Positions 35,004-45,270 of a stretch of 64,000 nucleotides of DNA are shown piece after piece (position 1 is the stretch's first letter; the number at the start of each line of letters is the position of its first letter). The stretch comes from Fragum whitleyi. Its lineage: Eukaryota; Mollusca; Bivalvia; Cardiida; Cardiidae. A program made the position numbers and the translations under genes. A model generated the notes under the pieces. The model was given only the letters and a program-made list of their open reading frames with translations. It made no database searches and was not told the origin of the DNA. Location: the NCBI GenBank assembly GCA_948146395.1, contig OX411551.1, forward strand, positions 50,650,997-50,714,996, in the 5' to 3' direction.

Positions 35004-36518
35004 TTATACATCGTTACATACACTACATTCAGTACATTTTACATCTTTAGCAAAAATATGAAGTTTTGGATTTAACACGATATTTCCATTAAAACAATCA
35101 CTAGCTGAATGTACTAAGTGTTTCTTGAGACAAATGCCATTTATAACAAACCCATTGCTATCCTTTTTTAACACCAAATGGCCGTTCGGTTGAAATAGCT
35201 TTAAGTCACAGCTTTTTCTATGACCTACTGGTTTGGGGTCACTTTTAGATAATTGGTCATATTTGATGTTTTCTTTTGGAAGGCAACTATTTTTTCTCGA
35301 TAACCCAACGTCACTGTAGGATTTTCTTGTGATTCCCGCTTTGCTATCTCGATGAGATGCTCTTCTCCTTGAAGACCATCTAAACCTCTCTTTAATTGAA
35401 CTCACTGAGATCTTTCTTATATATTGTCCATGCCCGCAGCAAAATATTTCTTTATATAGAAGGCGAAATTTACGGCTCATTGCCATGTAAATTATGAAAT
35501 TTACGGATGAATTGATTGTCTCCAGCAAGAAAGTTATGGCTCCGATGAAGAAATATAAGTTTTTCTTTTGACCTAGGTTGGAATAACCTGGCCATATATG
35601 AGTAGAAATGCTGTGAATGGCCCCTGGTAAAATACAAACGAAGAAAATAAACGAAACCGTTAACAACATTATAGTTGTCCGACTATGGTGGCTATTCGAT
35701 TTGGATTTCACATTCACTTCCTTTCCACTTAGTTTAGCACTATTTTTACGATCCAGTTCGTTCATTTCACGCCGCTGTCTCCAATTTTTATGCAATATCC
35801 TTATCATGAGAATGTTTAAAATTGGTATTAGGATCAATGGGGTGATGCGAAATAGGATATTAAGGAATGTTCCATAAATACTGAAAAACTTGGTGTTGTT
35901 CTCGAATAGATCTGTTGTAGACATTATGGTTCTATAATTGTTTGTTGTTGTGTTTAAACAAATTTGTTTGGCTTCGTATTTCAAACTTAATGGAATGAAC
36001 AGAACTATTGTAATAAAATAGATAAATCCGACACTGATGCACGTGTTTTTATTGCTACAGATGTCTCGTGCCCTTAATGGAAAGTACACTGCCACGAATC
36101 TTTCTACACAGAGTAACAATGTTAAACAGGAAGTGATGCGAGCTGTTACCACACTTCCATAAGCCCCAACGATTGGATAAACATGCGCTCGCAATGTGGC
36201 ACCATTGTCCGGCTGTAACTTCCGGTATATGTTTAACCCAGTGTAAATTAAACAATGTATAAGAAATAGAGTGTCCGAAACACACAGAGCTGCCAAAACA
36301 TAATTCACCTGATTGCGCATGCGTTGGTGTGAAAGTACGCGCAAGCTGATGACGTTTCCGATTGATCCAAGTAGACAAAACGCTGGGATGAGTATAATTC
36401 CACAGACAAGAGACACGAGTTTTACTTTAGACGATGAAATATCCCCGTCGTCCTTTTTAATCACGGAATTGTTCAAAATGTTGTAAATGTCAGATGTGTT
36501 CCCAATGGAATCCATCAT
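35004..36518 (-). CDS. Class A (rhodopsin-like) neuropeptide-type GPCR, FMRFamide-receptor-like
   Basis: This is a complete 504-codon single-exon frame. It should be a seven-helix plasma-membrane receptor signalling through G proteins. The extracellular N terminus has N-glycosylation sites (NTS, NNS). Helix 1 carries GSIGNV near residue 52, and helix 2 LAALCVSDTLFL near 76-87. Helix 3 ends ERFVAVYFPLRAR (the DRY position). ECL2 contains QICLNTTTNN. Helix 6 is FFVCILP, and helix 7 NSSVNFIIY in place of NPxxY. An RKFRLLYKEIFCC helix 8 with a possible palmitoylated CC pair follows. The ~130-residue tail is rich in Ser, Arg and Lys. The VYPI...GSVV...ERFVAVYFPLRAR block resembles FMRFamide receptors; the ligand is not knowable here. 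By generic numbering the usual Cys at 3.25 is Pro. Start chosen at the first of two Met codons. Confidence 0.9.
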   Translation of the reverse strand: MMDSIGNTSDIYNILNNSVIKKDDGDISSSKVKLVSLVCGIILIPAFCLLGSIGNVISLRVLSHQRMRNQVNYVLAALCVSDTLFLIHCLIYTGLNIYRKLQPDNGATLRAHVYPIVGAYGSVVTARITSCLTLLLCVERFVAVYFPLRARDICSNKNTCISVGFIYFITIVLFIPLSLKYEAKQICLNTTTNNYRTIMSTTDLFENNTKFFSIYGTFLNILFRITPLILIPILNILMIRILHKNWRQRREMNELDRKNSAKLSGKEVNVKSKSNSHHSRTTIMLLTVSFIFFVCILPGAIHSISTHIWPGYSNLGQKKNLYFFIGAITFLLETINSSVNFIIYMAMSRKFRLLYKEIFCCGHGQYIRKISVSSIKERFRWSSRRRASHRDSKAGITRKSYSDVGLSRKNSCLPKENIKYDQLSKSDPKPVGHRKSCDLKLFQPNGHLVLKKDSNGFVINGICLKKHLVHSASDCFNGNIVLNPKLHIFAKDVKCTECSVCNDV

Positions 36519-36600
36519 GGTATATAATGAGCCTTTTCGTTGATTGTTTATGACGTATTCAGGCTGTAAGGTTTATTGATGCGATCGTCTACATTCCTGA
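36519..36600 (-). other. Candidate 5'UTR exon segment with 3' splice acceptor for the GPCR gene
   Basis: Upstream of the start on the minus strand the sequence reads TTTTTTCTTCTATTTCAG then GAATGTAG, a pyrimidine tract plus AG acceptor, with the exon starting at about 36596. Many molluscan single-exon-CDS GPCRs have spliced 5'UTRs, so an upstream noncoding exon is likely; it was not located. Confidence 0.45.
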
Positions 36601-36700
36601 AATAGAAGAAAAAATATTTGAAAAAAAGGTTGATAGATATTTGAATGGAAATAATAATTGGTCCTTTCTCAGGATAACCTGTAATTTACTTCTCAAGGAA

Positions 36701-37140
36701 TACAGTTCAAAACATAGTGAAATTGAAAATAATTCAGATCAAAATCTTTTTTAATCATTCGCTCAGCGCTCCATTCATTCATTTCAAACACTCACTCAAA
36801 TCGATTAAAAACGCTCAGAAAACATTAGAAAACATTTAAAAATCGCTCGAGACTTTCAACAATAAATTCAAATTGATCTATTTATTCTACGATTTTATAA
36901 GCTAGGGAGGTCTTTCAAGTATCAGAATGGTCCACGAAGACGTCCAAACAGAGAAGTCCGTATAATTTATTAAATGGAGGTAATTAATATCGCTTATTTT
37001 GTTCGGCTTGAACAAAATTAGCTATATTGGATACCTCCCCTTAATTTCACTAAAAACTCGCTTCACACACTCATTCAATTTCATTTCGAAATCATTCCAA
37101 AATCATTCAGCTTGTCAAATACCCTATGTTCTTATCTGTA
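36701..37140 (+). mobile_element. TACAGTTA-MITE subfamily B, full length, just upstream of the GPCR
   Basis: TACAGTTCAAAACATAGTGA start, CATTCATTCATTTC words, B-type spacer (TTTTATAAGCTAGGGAGG), hairpin about 36974-37040 (TGGAGGTAATT ... GATACCTCCCC) and end TATGTTCTTATCTGTA. It lies about 100 bp beyond the putative acceptor, so it is in the first intron or the promoter. Confidence 0.88.
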
Positions 37141-37250
37141 CCTGCCTATATGACGTAACCTTGGTATTTCAGTTTTCTAGTCCAGATACTTATTTTTTTT
37201 TAAGACAAATCCAATTTCCAAGAATTTGCAGATGTTAATTTTAATGTGCG

Positions 37251-37698
37251 TACAGTTAGTTACATCGTGAAATTGACATTCATCTCAATCAAAACCATTC
37301 TTAATCGCTCACTCAGCACTCCATCCATTCATTCCAAACACTCACTCAAACCATTTAAAAACACTCAAACCCATTGAAAGATATAGAATCAACAATGTCA
37401 TTCCTTATACATTTTGAAAGAGAAAAATCGGGATTTTGATAGCATAATTCAAATTGTTAGCGTCTCATTTGTTCTGGAAGAACTACATGTAGGACGCAAT
37501 GTATAAAACTGGTATGCATTTTTTATAAAAGGGAGGTAATCAATATCGCTAGTTTTGTTCATTCTGAACAAAATTTGCGATATAGGATTACCTAGCATTT
37601 AATTCACTCAAAATTCGCTCCAAACACTCATTCAATTTCATTCCTAAATCATTCCAAAAATCATTCATCTTGTCAATTTCACGATGTTGTTAACTGTA
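37251..37698 (+). mobile_element. TACAGTTA-MITE, full length
   Basis: Both ends are intact (TACAGTTAGTTACATCGTGA; ACGATGTTGTTAACTGTA). The hairpin at about 37530-37594 carries TATCGC against GCGATA. It is 448 bp long. Confidence 0.92.
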
Positions 37699-37769
37699 GT
37701 AATTTTAAATAGACACTTTTATGAAAACAATGAGGAAAAGGGAAGAAATTGCTTGATTGGTTTCACTCT

Positions 37770-38060
37770 TTATTACGCAAACAGGTTGATACATTTGTGA
37801 CCCGTCACGCGAAAAAGGGACCATTCGGGAATTCTGTAAAATGAATATTTGAATAAGAGATTGGGTCCAGCATAGGTCAACCAGAAGTCGTATTTCAAAA
37901 ATTCTTTTACTGGAAGGTAGATTGATCATTCTAGATTCAGAAAATAAGTACGGTTCAAAAAGTCTCGACCCTATTAAGTCTGTGCAGTCCGCGCAGTCTG
38001 ACTAGGGTGGACACTTTACGCACTACCCAGATGGGCTTTTTTCGCGCGACAGGTCACTTT
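37770..38060 (+). repeat. Dispersed repeat with TGACCCGTCACGC and CTGACTAGGGTGGACAC
   Basis: TGTGACCCGTCACGCGAAAA and TCTGACTAGGGTGGACACTT, then ACGCACTA, recur in parts at 43390-43460 and 61465-61570, and weakly at 41850. This is an old interspersed family without visible inverted ends. Confidence 0.5.
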
Positions 38061-38094
38061 TCCTTCTCTTCACTGACTTCACTGATTAAATATA

Positions 38095-38301
38095 TTGTTA
38101 ACGCATGGAGAGTCATTTACAGAACTTGTATGCATATTTAAATTTAAGGAATATAATACATATGGCTAATTCTTTTCATCTCGAACAAGATAACAAAATT
38201 TTTTTATAACCTCCCTTTAATTTCATTCGAAACTTACACATTTAATTCCGAAATCATGTCAAAATCATTCACCTTGCCAATGTCATGATGTCCATAACTG
38301 T
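38095..38301 (+). mobile_element. TACAGTTA-MITE right part
   Basis: It keeps the late spacer (CAGAACTTGTATGCATATTT), a ruined hairpin (AAGGAATATAATACATATGG ... AACCTCCC), words and the end GTCATGATGTCCATAACTGT. Confidence 0.75.
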
Positions 38302-38486
38302 ATTTATTTAACGGAGTAAAATATTACCTTATATTATCATATTTTTCTCTTTCTCGTCTTGAGGGATAGATTCTTTTCAGTTCGTATTTTTTCCCCTTTA
38401 TATATATGAAGTGACGTTAAGTTGACGTAAAGCAGTGCCAAAGCTGTTTTACTGTTTAAAATGAACTCGCAAAGTTTTGATCTAAG

Positions 38487-38889
38487 TCATGATCCGTGAA
38501 ATTGAGATTCACCTCAATCAGAACCATTCTTAATCGCTCACTCAGCGTTCCATTCATTCATTCCGAACACTAATTCAAACCATTCAAAAAAACGCTCCAA
38601 AATTACAAAAACACTGGACCAACAACTAAATTCAAAACAAAAAATGGTAGAATATATTCATAATTTCATAGTTTTGTATTTTTGGAAGCCTCTCATTGTT
38701 TCGGAAAGAAATAAAAAAAAACATTTATAGAACTTTTATTCCATTTAAGAGAGGTAAAACATATAGCTTATTTTGTTCAGCCCGAATCCTTGAATTTCAC
38801 TAAAACTCGCTTTAAACACTCATTTAATTCTATTCCAAAATCATTCCAAAATCATTCATCTCGTCAATTTGTCGATGTTCTTAACTGTA
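38487..38889 (+). mobile_element. TACAGTTA-MITE, left terminus worn
   Basis: ATCCGTGAAATTGAGATTCA, CATTC arrays, and half of the hairpin deleted (GAGAGGTAAAACATATAGCT then TTCAGCCCGAA directly into words). Right end TTTGTCGATGTTCTTAACTG. Confidence 0.8.
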
Positions 38890-39213
38890 TGCTTATTAGA
38901 ATTTCAGATCAGACAGTGCAACTAGGTGTTTAACGAGTCGACTTGGTTTAATAAATTAAGGCGATTAAACTGTTTTCTTTTTAGATCGTGTCTTATAATT
39001 TAATTAATTCAATTAAATTTTATGACATAGAGATGCAAACTTTGAAAGTACCGGTGAATCAATATTTTAGATCTCAGACTTTTCTCCTGTCTAGAATAGC
39101 AACGTGTTAACTTGCAATATAATTAAAGTTTGGAAGAGAGTTGGACAAGTCCACTTGTTGTTTTTATGAGGCATCTACGGAAACATGGAAACATAGAAGA
39201 TAATGATTGAGTT

Positions 39214-39328
39214 GTCATTGAATACCGAATTTATTAAACGAGTCATCTATAAACAGATAAAAAACGAGGTTGGGCCGAGTTTTTATCTGTTTTAGATGAC
39301 GAGTTTAATAAATTCGGTATTTAATGAG
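39214..39328. repeat. Long hairpin, arms of about 46 bp
   Basis: AATACCGAATTTATTAAACG and AGTCATCTATAAACAGATAA pair with TTATCTGTTTTAGATGACG and AGTTTAATAAATTCGGTATT around GAGGTTGGGCC. A single arm recurs at 60643-60685 and a fragment at 28225-28262. Confidence 0.8.
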
Positions 39329-39348
39329 CACAAATTTGATATTCTATT

Positions 39349-39610
39349 TATAATATGACCTGAATTTTTGCGAAAAATCGTCATAATTCTTGATATTCAT
39401 AATTCCATTTTTCCTGCGAAACTTTTAACGCCTTTTTTAAAACTGACGTCACAATATATAAATTATGACGTCATTTTCGCGGTTACAAGATAGCGTTGCT
39501 GTTCGCTCTGAGCTCATTTGCATAGTTTTTCCAATAGTGTAATAACACCCGTGTAATATCAAAAAATTTCAACGGGGTTATTTCACTCCCGCGACGTAGG
39601 TCATATTATA
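39349..39610. mobile_element. MITE with TATAATATGACC ends
   Basis: Inverted ends TATAATATGACC and GGTCATATTATA bound 262 bp with no ORF. It includes GACGTCACAATAT / TTATGACGTCATTTT and TGTAATAACACCCGTGTAAT. The copy at 60712-60970 also directly follows the hairpin family of 39214, so the two may form one composite element. Confidence 0.75.
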
Positions 39611-39637
39611 AATATATTTATTTCATCAATAGGTTTG

Positions 39638-40035
39638 CGCGCAATTAAGATCATTGTGAAGTTGATTCTCGCTCCGCTCACAACCATTCTAAAGCACTTA
39701 CCCAGCGCTCCATTCACTCATTCTGAACACTCACTTCAATCACGTTCCAATCCGTTCAAAATACTTTGAAATAACTCATCATTTTTTTATTCAAATCGAA
39801 TAAATCATTCTACGACTTTATTTGCTAGTGATGAATATTTAGCGTCTGATCGGGCTATGAAGACAAAAATTGAAAGGTACGTAATTTTTTAACGGGAGGT
39901 CATCCAACATCGACGAATTTGACCAAACAGGACGAAGTTATCGATATTGCGTTGCGTCCCTTACATTTCATTCAAAACTCGCTCTACACACTCATTTAAT
40001 AATCACTCCATGATAAATCCAAAATCGTTAAATTA
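39638..40035 (+). mobile_element. TACAGTTA-MITE subfamily B, right end lost
   Basis: AAGATCATTGTGAAGTTGAT, CATTC/CACTC words, B spacer (TTTATTTGCTAGTGATGAAT, then ATTTAGCG) and hairpin about 39894-39961 (CGGGAGGTCATCC ... TTGCGTCCC). The terminal repeat is absent. Confidence 0.78.
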
Positions 40036-40488
40036 TAAATTTCAGGAAGTATTTTATTGCAGTCAAAAACACAAAAATCGTACCTAGTGTTTTCATTCAT
40101 TTTTAGATTCTGCCTTGTAAAATCTCGATGGAACCGTCTATTCTAATGGGACATTGCATGACAGAATACCATTTTTAGTAACTTCTGTAGAAGCAACTTC
40201 TATTCTTGACTTAAGAAAAAAATTAATCGTAAGATGTTTAGTAAAACGGACCCATGGCCTTTTAATCGTGACAATAGCATATTTGTTGGTATTCCAAAAT
40301 TTATAGACGCACATGATAAAGTAATCTACATTTATTTTCAATTTCATGGATACGAGTTTCTTGACAACATACTTGATTACAGAAATACAGAGAAAGAAGA
40401 ATGTTTTTTATGAAAAATTCACAGATCACCTCCGTTTTCTTCATGAAAAAGCCTATCTAATGTTTTTTCTAAAAAAGATATATATATA
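40036..40488. other. Stretch without recognised feature
   Basis: No gene or repeat recognised. A TTAATCGTAAGATGTTTAGT segment resembles 1571-1600, hinting at another old repeat. Confidence 0.45.
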
Positions 40489-40797
40489 ATAAATACTTAG
40501 TGTTTTGTATGAGAAAACATATCTAACGAGGTTGGGAGAATTGATAATTGTCGAGGCTCTGCCGAGACAATTATCAATTCTGTCAACCGAGATAGATATT
40601 TTCCATACAATACATTAAGTATGTATTATATTTATCTTATAACCTCTATTTGTCTTGTTTTCGTCGATGTTTCCAACTGTAATGCTAGTTTCTAAAAAAA
40701 AAACGCATTATATTATCCTTCTGAAAATAACTATGTGATATCAGAAAAAAATATCATACGGGATGTTATCACACGGATAAATGTATAGTTATAGAAT
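40489..40797 (+). mobile_element. Hairpin-bearing repeat (inverted relative of 459-765)
   Basis: The palindrome at 40489-40630 is centred on TGTCGAGGCTCTGCCGAGAC, followed by a ~165 bp arm containing CATACGGGATGTTATCACAC. The whole element matches 459-765 on the opposite strand. Confidence 0.78.
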
Positions 40798-41189
40798 AAA
40801 TTTGATTAGTTCTCGTTTTTTTTTAATATATATTATAAGCTTTAGCTTGTCTAAGTTGTCGGGTTTACGTTACTTCAATAAAATATCTATCTTTCTATCT
40901 ACGAATCGACGTTTTTGTAAGTTTAGAGCTAATAAAACCTCTTTCGTCGCAAAAGGTGTCTATTCTGGTTGGTTTACCAACGAACAGGAGTATGGGCAAT
41001 GTTATTTACGTCATTAACGTGTCTATTTTATGCACAATTTATTGCAATAAGCATACTTTTATTCGCCATATATCTACTGGCGATTTAGGAAGTCAATTCA
41101 GTCGCCTACGCATTTAGCAGTATGTTCAACTCTACAATAATTACGACTGAGGATTTCTTCTATATTCTTACACTTTTTAAACATCGTCG
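40798..41189. other. Stretch without recognised feature
   Basis: A 78-codon plus-strand frame (40781-41017) overlaps the repeat end and is not supported. Confidence 0.45.
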
Positions 41190-41400
41190 ATATCTATTCA
41201 TGCATACAATTCACTTACGTCAGTGAAATTGCGATTTCTAGCTTTATTCATTCTTGAATTACGTTGTTGATTATTTCTTTTTCAATGAGTTTTGAGCGTT
41301 TTTGAATGGGTTTTGGGAATTACTAAATTGGGCGCTGAGCGAGTGATTTAGAATGGTTTTGATCGATATGAATGTCAATTTTGCGATGTTGTTAACTGTA
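41190..41400 (-). mobile_element. TACAGTTA-MITE right half
   Basis: Starts in the spacer (TTACGTCAGTGAAATTGCGA), with GAGCGTTTTTGAATGGG words and end TTTTGCGATGTTGTTAACTG TA. The left half and hairpin are missing. Confidence 0.82.
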
Positions 41401-41525
41401 ATAAACTTTAACAGGGCTAAGCGAGGTTTCCTAATGATTTCATTAGCAAACCTTGGGCAACATTGTGAAAGAACCCGAGTTCCGATATGTTGCGAAACTA
41501 TTTCGGGTCCGCTATTTTTCTACAA
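41401..41525. mobile_element. Foldback element, copy of 24150-24311
   Basis: GCGAGGTTTCCTAATGAT meets TTTCATTAGCAAACCTTGG. A second pairing (GAACCCGAGTTCCGATATG / GCGAAACTATTTCGGGT) follows. It directly abuts a MITE end at 41400. Confidence 0.65.
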
Positions 41526-41959
41526 AAATAGAGTGAAACACGTTTTTATTATTATTAAATGATATTTTCAACTTAGTAAAAGTAAAGTCTTGGAAAGTAG
41601 CTGAATATTTTATGAAAAGGCACTGCTGTACATTTGCAAGCATATTAGGCAAAAGATACCTTCATTGATGCTAGTTAATTCTCTAAACCATTCAAACAGG
41701 TTATATATCGTCAACTTATCAGCGAAGTATAGTTTGAAAGTGTGTAAGAGTATCCAAATCTATTTAAGTAAAGGCTTTTGCTTGCACAAACTTTTCTATA
41801 GTTTCTATAATTTGCGACACGATATTTTATGACACCAAAGCTTGTCAGACTGTGCGGAGTGCGAAGACTGACCATGGACGACGCATTCAGTCACCAGCGG
41901 ATTTTCTGAACTTAGAATGATCATTCTACATTCCTATTCAACTACGCATGAAATGTGAC

Positions 41960-42100
41960 ATCAGCCCTGCGTTCAATAAGAAAACGATAGCGAAACGTTT
42001 TCGAAATGATACCTCGCTTTGCACGTATGATCACGTGCAAAGCGGGGTATCATCTCAAAACGTTCGCAAAATGTTTTTACTTCTTGAGTGCAGGGCTGGT
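41960..42100. mobile_element. Foldback MITE with GATACCTCGCTTTGCACG core
   Basis: Ends CAGCCCTGCGTTC and GAGTGCAGGGCTG. The core pairs GATACCTCGCTTTGCACGT with ACGTGCAAAGCGGGGTATC around ATGATC. Nearly the whole element folds on itself. Related to 43187, 43982 and 24449. The 60-codon frame over it is a shadow. Confidence 0.85.
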
Positions 42101-42676
42101 TACTCTTCGTTAGATTTGATCTTTTTTTAAAATATTTATCTAACGGAGGTCTCAGATCGCGCTCTTTAGTGTTAAAATTACAACTACTTTTTTTTCATTA
42201 TCAATAAATTTCATATTCAATGACTGTTCTTCATTATACTTGATAAAGCTGAACTTCTTTTTTATCAGATTGCTTCACAATACTGACGGATTTGATACAA
42301 CTATCTTACCTGAGATATAAAGGTACAGTATTAGTACAATGCGACTGAAACGATCAAACAAGCTCCGAAATCTTCTCTTATTATCCAACATAATTGTATA
42401 TATTAATACGTTTCTTTCATGCATTAAAGATAAAAGATTTCTTCTGAGTATTTCAAGATTTTTCGAAACATCTTTCAACTAGATGGTGAATTTATCTTAA
42501 CTCTTATATTTTCAATTCATAAAGGAATTGTATAATAATTGCACAAATTGAAGTCGTTTAACAGAACTCTCGCTTTTAAAGATAGTCTTTTAGAAACAAG
42601 GAATTTACCATTTTAATTGTTTGCATAGTTTCTGACTAAAGATGCTTCTCGAATTCATTCGTATATTCTTATTAAT
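42101..42676. other. Stretch without recognised feature
   Basis: AT-rich, no gene or repeat recognised. Confidence 0.5.
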
Positions 42677-43087
42677 TAACAGTTAAGATCATCGTCGAAT
42701 TTAAAGATGAGTGATTTTGGAATGAATTTGGAAATAAAATGAATGAGTGTGTGGAGCGAGTTTTGAGTGAAATCAACGGGGGGTAATCCAATATCGCTAA
42801 TTTTGTTAAGGATTAACAATATTAGCGATATTAATTACCTCCCTTTAATAATATATGCATAAAACTTTTGTAAATTGCTTCATATTTCTTCAAGATCTAA
42901 TCAGACGCAGATTTTTTCCATTTATTTTTATTTTGAATGTAGCCGTTGATTGTATACTTTTCAGTCATTTGGAGCGTTAAAGATCGATTTGAGTGAGTGT
43001 ATGGAATAAATGAATGGGGCGCTGAGTGTTTGATTTAGACTGGTTTTGATCGAGATAAGTGTCAATTTCACGATGTTTTTAACTGTA
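42677..43087 (-). mobile_element. TACAGTTA-MITE, full length
   Basis: AACAGTTAAGATCATCGTCG start, GAATG arrays, hairpin about 42778-42843 (GGGGGGTAATCC ... ATTACCTCCC with ATATCGC/GCGATAT) and end TTTCACGATGTTTTTAACTG TA. A ~30 bp gap in the spacer makes it slightly short. Confidence 0.88.
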
Positions 43088-43186
43088 AGTGTGATAAGGC
43101 CAGCAAGGACCTATTGACAACTCCGTTTAACTTTTATTTTGAAAAAAAAGAGATTTGTTCAAGTTGAGGTCAACCGGAGATCAACC

Positions 43187-43310
43187 AGCCCTGTGTTCAG
43201 GATGTTAAAGCGTTTCGCGAGCGCTTTGAGATGATACCCCGCTTTGTACGTGCACATACGTGCAAAGCGGGGTATCATTTCGCTAACGCTTTCATTCTGA
43301 ACGCAGGACA
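43187..43310. mobile_element. Foldback MITE, best-preserved core
   Basis: CAGCCCTGTGTTCAGGATGT start and AACGCAGGACAGGGC end. The central GATACCCCGCTTTGTACGTG and ATACGTGCAAAGCGGGGTAT pair over more than 20 bp. Confidence 0.85.
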
Positions 43311-43389
43311 GGGCCGCATTTCAAAGAATTCTTGTCCAGGAAGATTTTTTTTTCTGATTCAAACAATGAGCCAAGGGCGAAAGGCTTTT

Positions 43390-43460
43390 AAAAAGCCTGT
43401 CGCCTGTGCATCGTGGCAATCTGACTAGGGTAGACACTTTTCGCACTATTAAGATGTTCG
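43390..43460 (+). repeat. Fragment of the CTGACTAGGGTGGACAC repeat
   Basis: CTGACTAGGGTAGACACTTT, then TCGCACTATTAAGATG, matches 38000-38040. Confidence 0.6.
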
Positions 43461-43699
43461 CTCTACCAGTCACATATCTTAAGGGGTCTAAAAACAGGAA
43501 TTTTAAGATTCAATGTACTACAAACAATTTTGAGTAAAAATCTTTCAAAAAATCACTCATTTGTGTGAAAAAAAAATTCTTGTTCTTGTTAATTTCTTTA
43601 AAGTTTTGTATCGTCTTTCATTGAATTCCCACGGATATTGAATTCTTGTTGACAATTCTGGAACTAAAAATTCCTGGTTTGCCAGCAATCAATGTATGG

Positions 43700-43938
43700 C
43701 ATGCATTTACAGGAGCAAAACTTTTGTGCATGGGAAGCTATTTTTAGAACTTACTGCATATCCTCTTGAAGGGAGGTAATCCGATATCTCTAATTTTGTT
43801 CATATTGAACAAAAGTAACGATATCGGATTACCCCCATTGAATTCAACTCAAAACTCACTTATCGTCCTCATTCACTTTCGTTCCAAAGTCATTGCAAAG
43901 CCATTCACCATGTCAATTTCAAGATGTCGTTAACTTTA
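43700..43938 (+). mobile_element. TACAGTTA-MITE right half with intact hairpin
   Basis: Hairpin about 43769-43834 (GGGAGGTAATCCGATATC ... GATATCGGATTACCCCC) is one of the best paired in the window. Right words follow, and the end is TTTCAAGATGTCGTTAACTT. Confidence 0.82.
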
Positions 43939-43981
43939 CATGAAGCCCGGACGTTTGATACAGTTGTCCAAAGATCGTCCT

Positions 43982-44130
43982 TATACTGGACAAAAGCCCT
44001 GTATTCAGGATGTAAAAACGTTTCGCGAGCGCTTTAAGATTATACCCCGCTTTGCACGTGCACGTACGTGCAAAGCGAGGTAACATTTGGAAAACGCTTC
44101 GCTAACGCTCCCATCCTTAACACAGGGCAG
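43982..44130. mobile_element. Foldback MITE
   Basis: AGCCCTGTATTCAGGATGTA start and CCTTAACACAGGGC end. The core TACCCCGCTTTGCACGTGC pairs with GTACGTGCAAAGCGAGGTA. Confidence 0.85.
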
Positions 44131-44691
44131 CTTTCACATTTATTTAGTCCTCATATCGATAGTTCATGTAAATGTATTGCAAATTTTTATAAGAGTTGGT
44201 GCATACAAATGTTTTGAACTATATGTACGTGAATTCTATCGGTATTCATCTATTACAAAACTTTGACGTGGTTTGATTGAATTATTATAATATGAATTGA
44301 TCAAATTTGGAAAAAAATATAGATATAAAATAAAGATAAGTCTTAAAAGCACAAGAAAATATATAAAAAAAACCCAAAATCAATATAGTATAAAAATCAG
44401 CAAGAACAATAATAATAAAATAAATTTGTTTTTTTTTTTCACCTTAAACTTAAAAATTTAAGAATTCAAATATAGAGGCATTCGAACAAAAATGCAAATT
44501 GAATTGAATACTTAAAAAAAGATAAAAACTTACTTTATTGTATTCGAAGATTATTCCCAAAAAATATTTTTCGTTATATAATTGCAAAGTTACATTTGTT
44601 ATTTTGTTTTCATTTAAGTTCCACAAATCCGTTCCAACGTTACAGCAGTTAGAAACGCTAATAACTTTGGTCCGTAAATTCCAATACCACC
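44131..44691. other. Stretch without recognised feature
   Basis: A-rich DNA (long A and T runs near 44430). The end merges into the left flank of the 579 bp duplication, which shares wording with 46700-46760 (GGTCC.TAAA.TCC). Confidence 0.45.
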
Positions 44692-45270
44692 AGAGACGCT
44701 GTGAAGATACAAAAGCTCCGTCTGATAGTTTAAGAGGGTCGTTAATAAATCAATGGAACGATCTATCGGTGTTTTTATGATGACGTGCATGACTCGTAAC
44801 GAGACGACAGACAAATTATTTTACCATTACCCTCATTTCAGTGTTCTTGGTATTGTTTAGATTTAGGAGAGCAACTACATTTGTAAATTCGTATAAATAC
44901 TGTGTTCGTGGTGAGGTATGACAAGGTTAAGGGTTTTGTATTAATTTTGAAATTAATTTGGATATGGAAGATTTATAGAAATATCAAATAACACGATGGC
45001 GTTAACCCTTTCCTGTCCAAATTCAAAGGTTTTGCAGACGAAAATTTAAAGTGCATTTAATTTGAAAAATAACCATTCAGTAGGGTAGAAAATAGTGAGG
45101 AAAAAGAAGAAATTGCTTGTCAGAAGCAATTTCTTCTTTTTTCACAATGTTTTCTAAATCATAGAAATCATAGGCACGTAAGAAGTAGGGTTTAAACAGC
45201 AAAGGGCTAAACGCATATATGAAATAAGAAGAATTACACAGAATTTTTACCGCAATATAGTTCATATGTC
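44692..45270 (+). repeat. 579 bp tandem duplication, copy 1
   Basis: Starts AGAGACGCTGTGAAGATACA and ends GCAATATAGTTCATATGTC; repeats at once. It contains a hairpin at about 45102-45140 (AGAAGAAATTGCTT / AAGCAATTTCTTCT) that copy 2 has lost together with about 48 bp. Confidence 0.95.

Noticed and set aside
36055..36378. 107-codon minus-strand frame within the receptor gene
   Set aside because: Alternative frame of the GPCR coding sequence, as is the plus-strand frame at 35617-35877.
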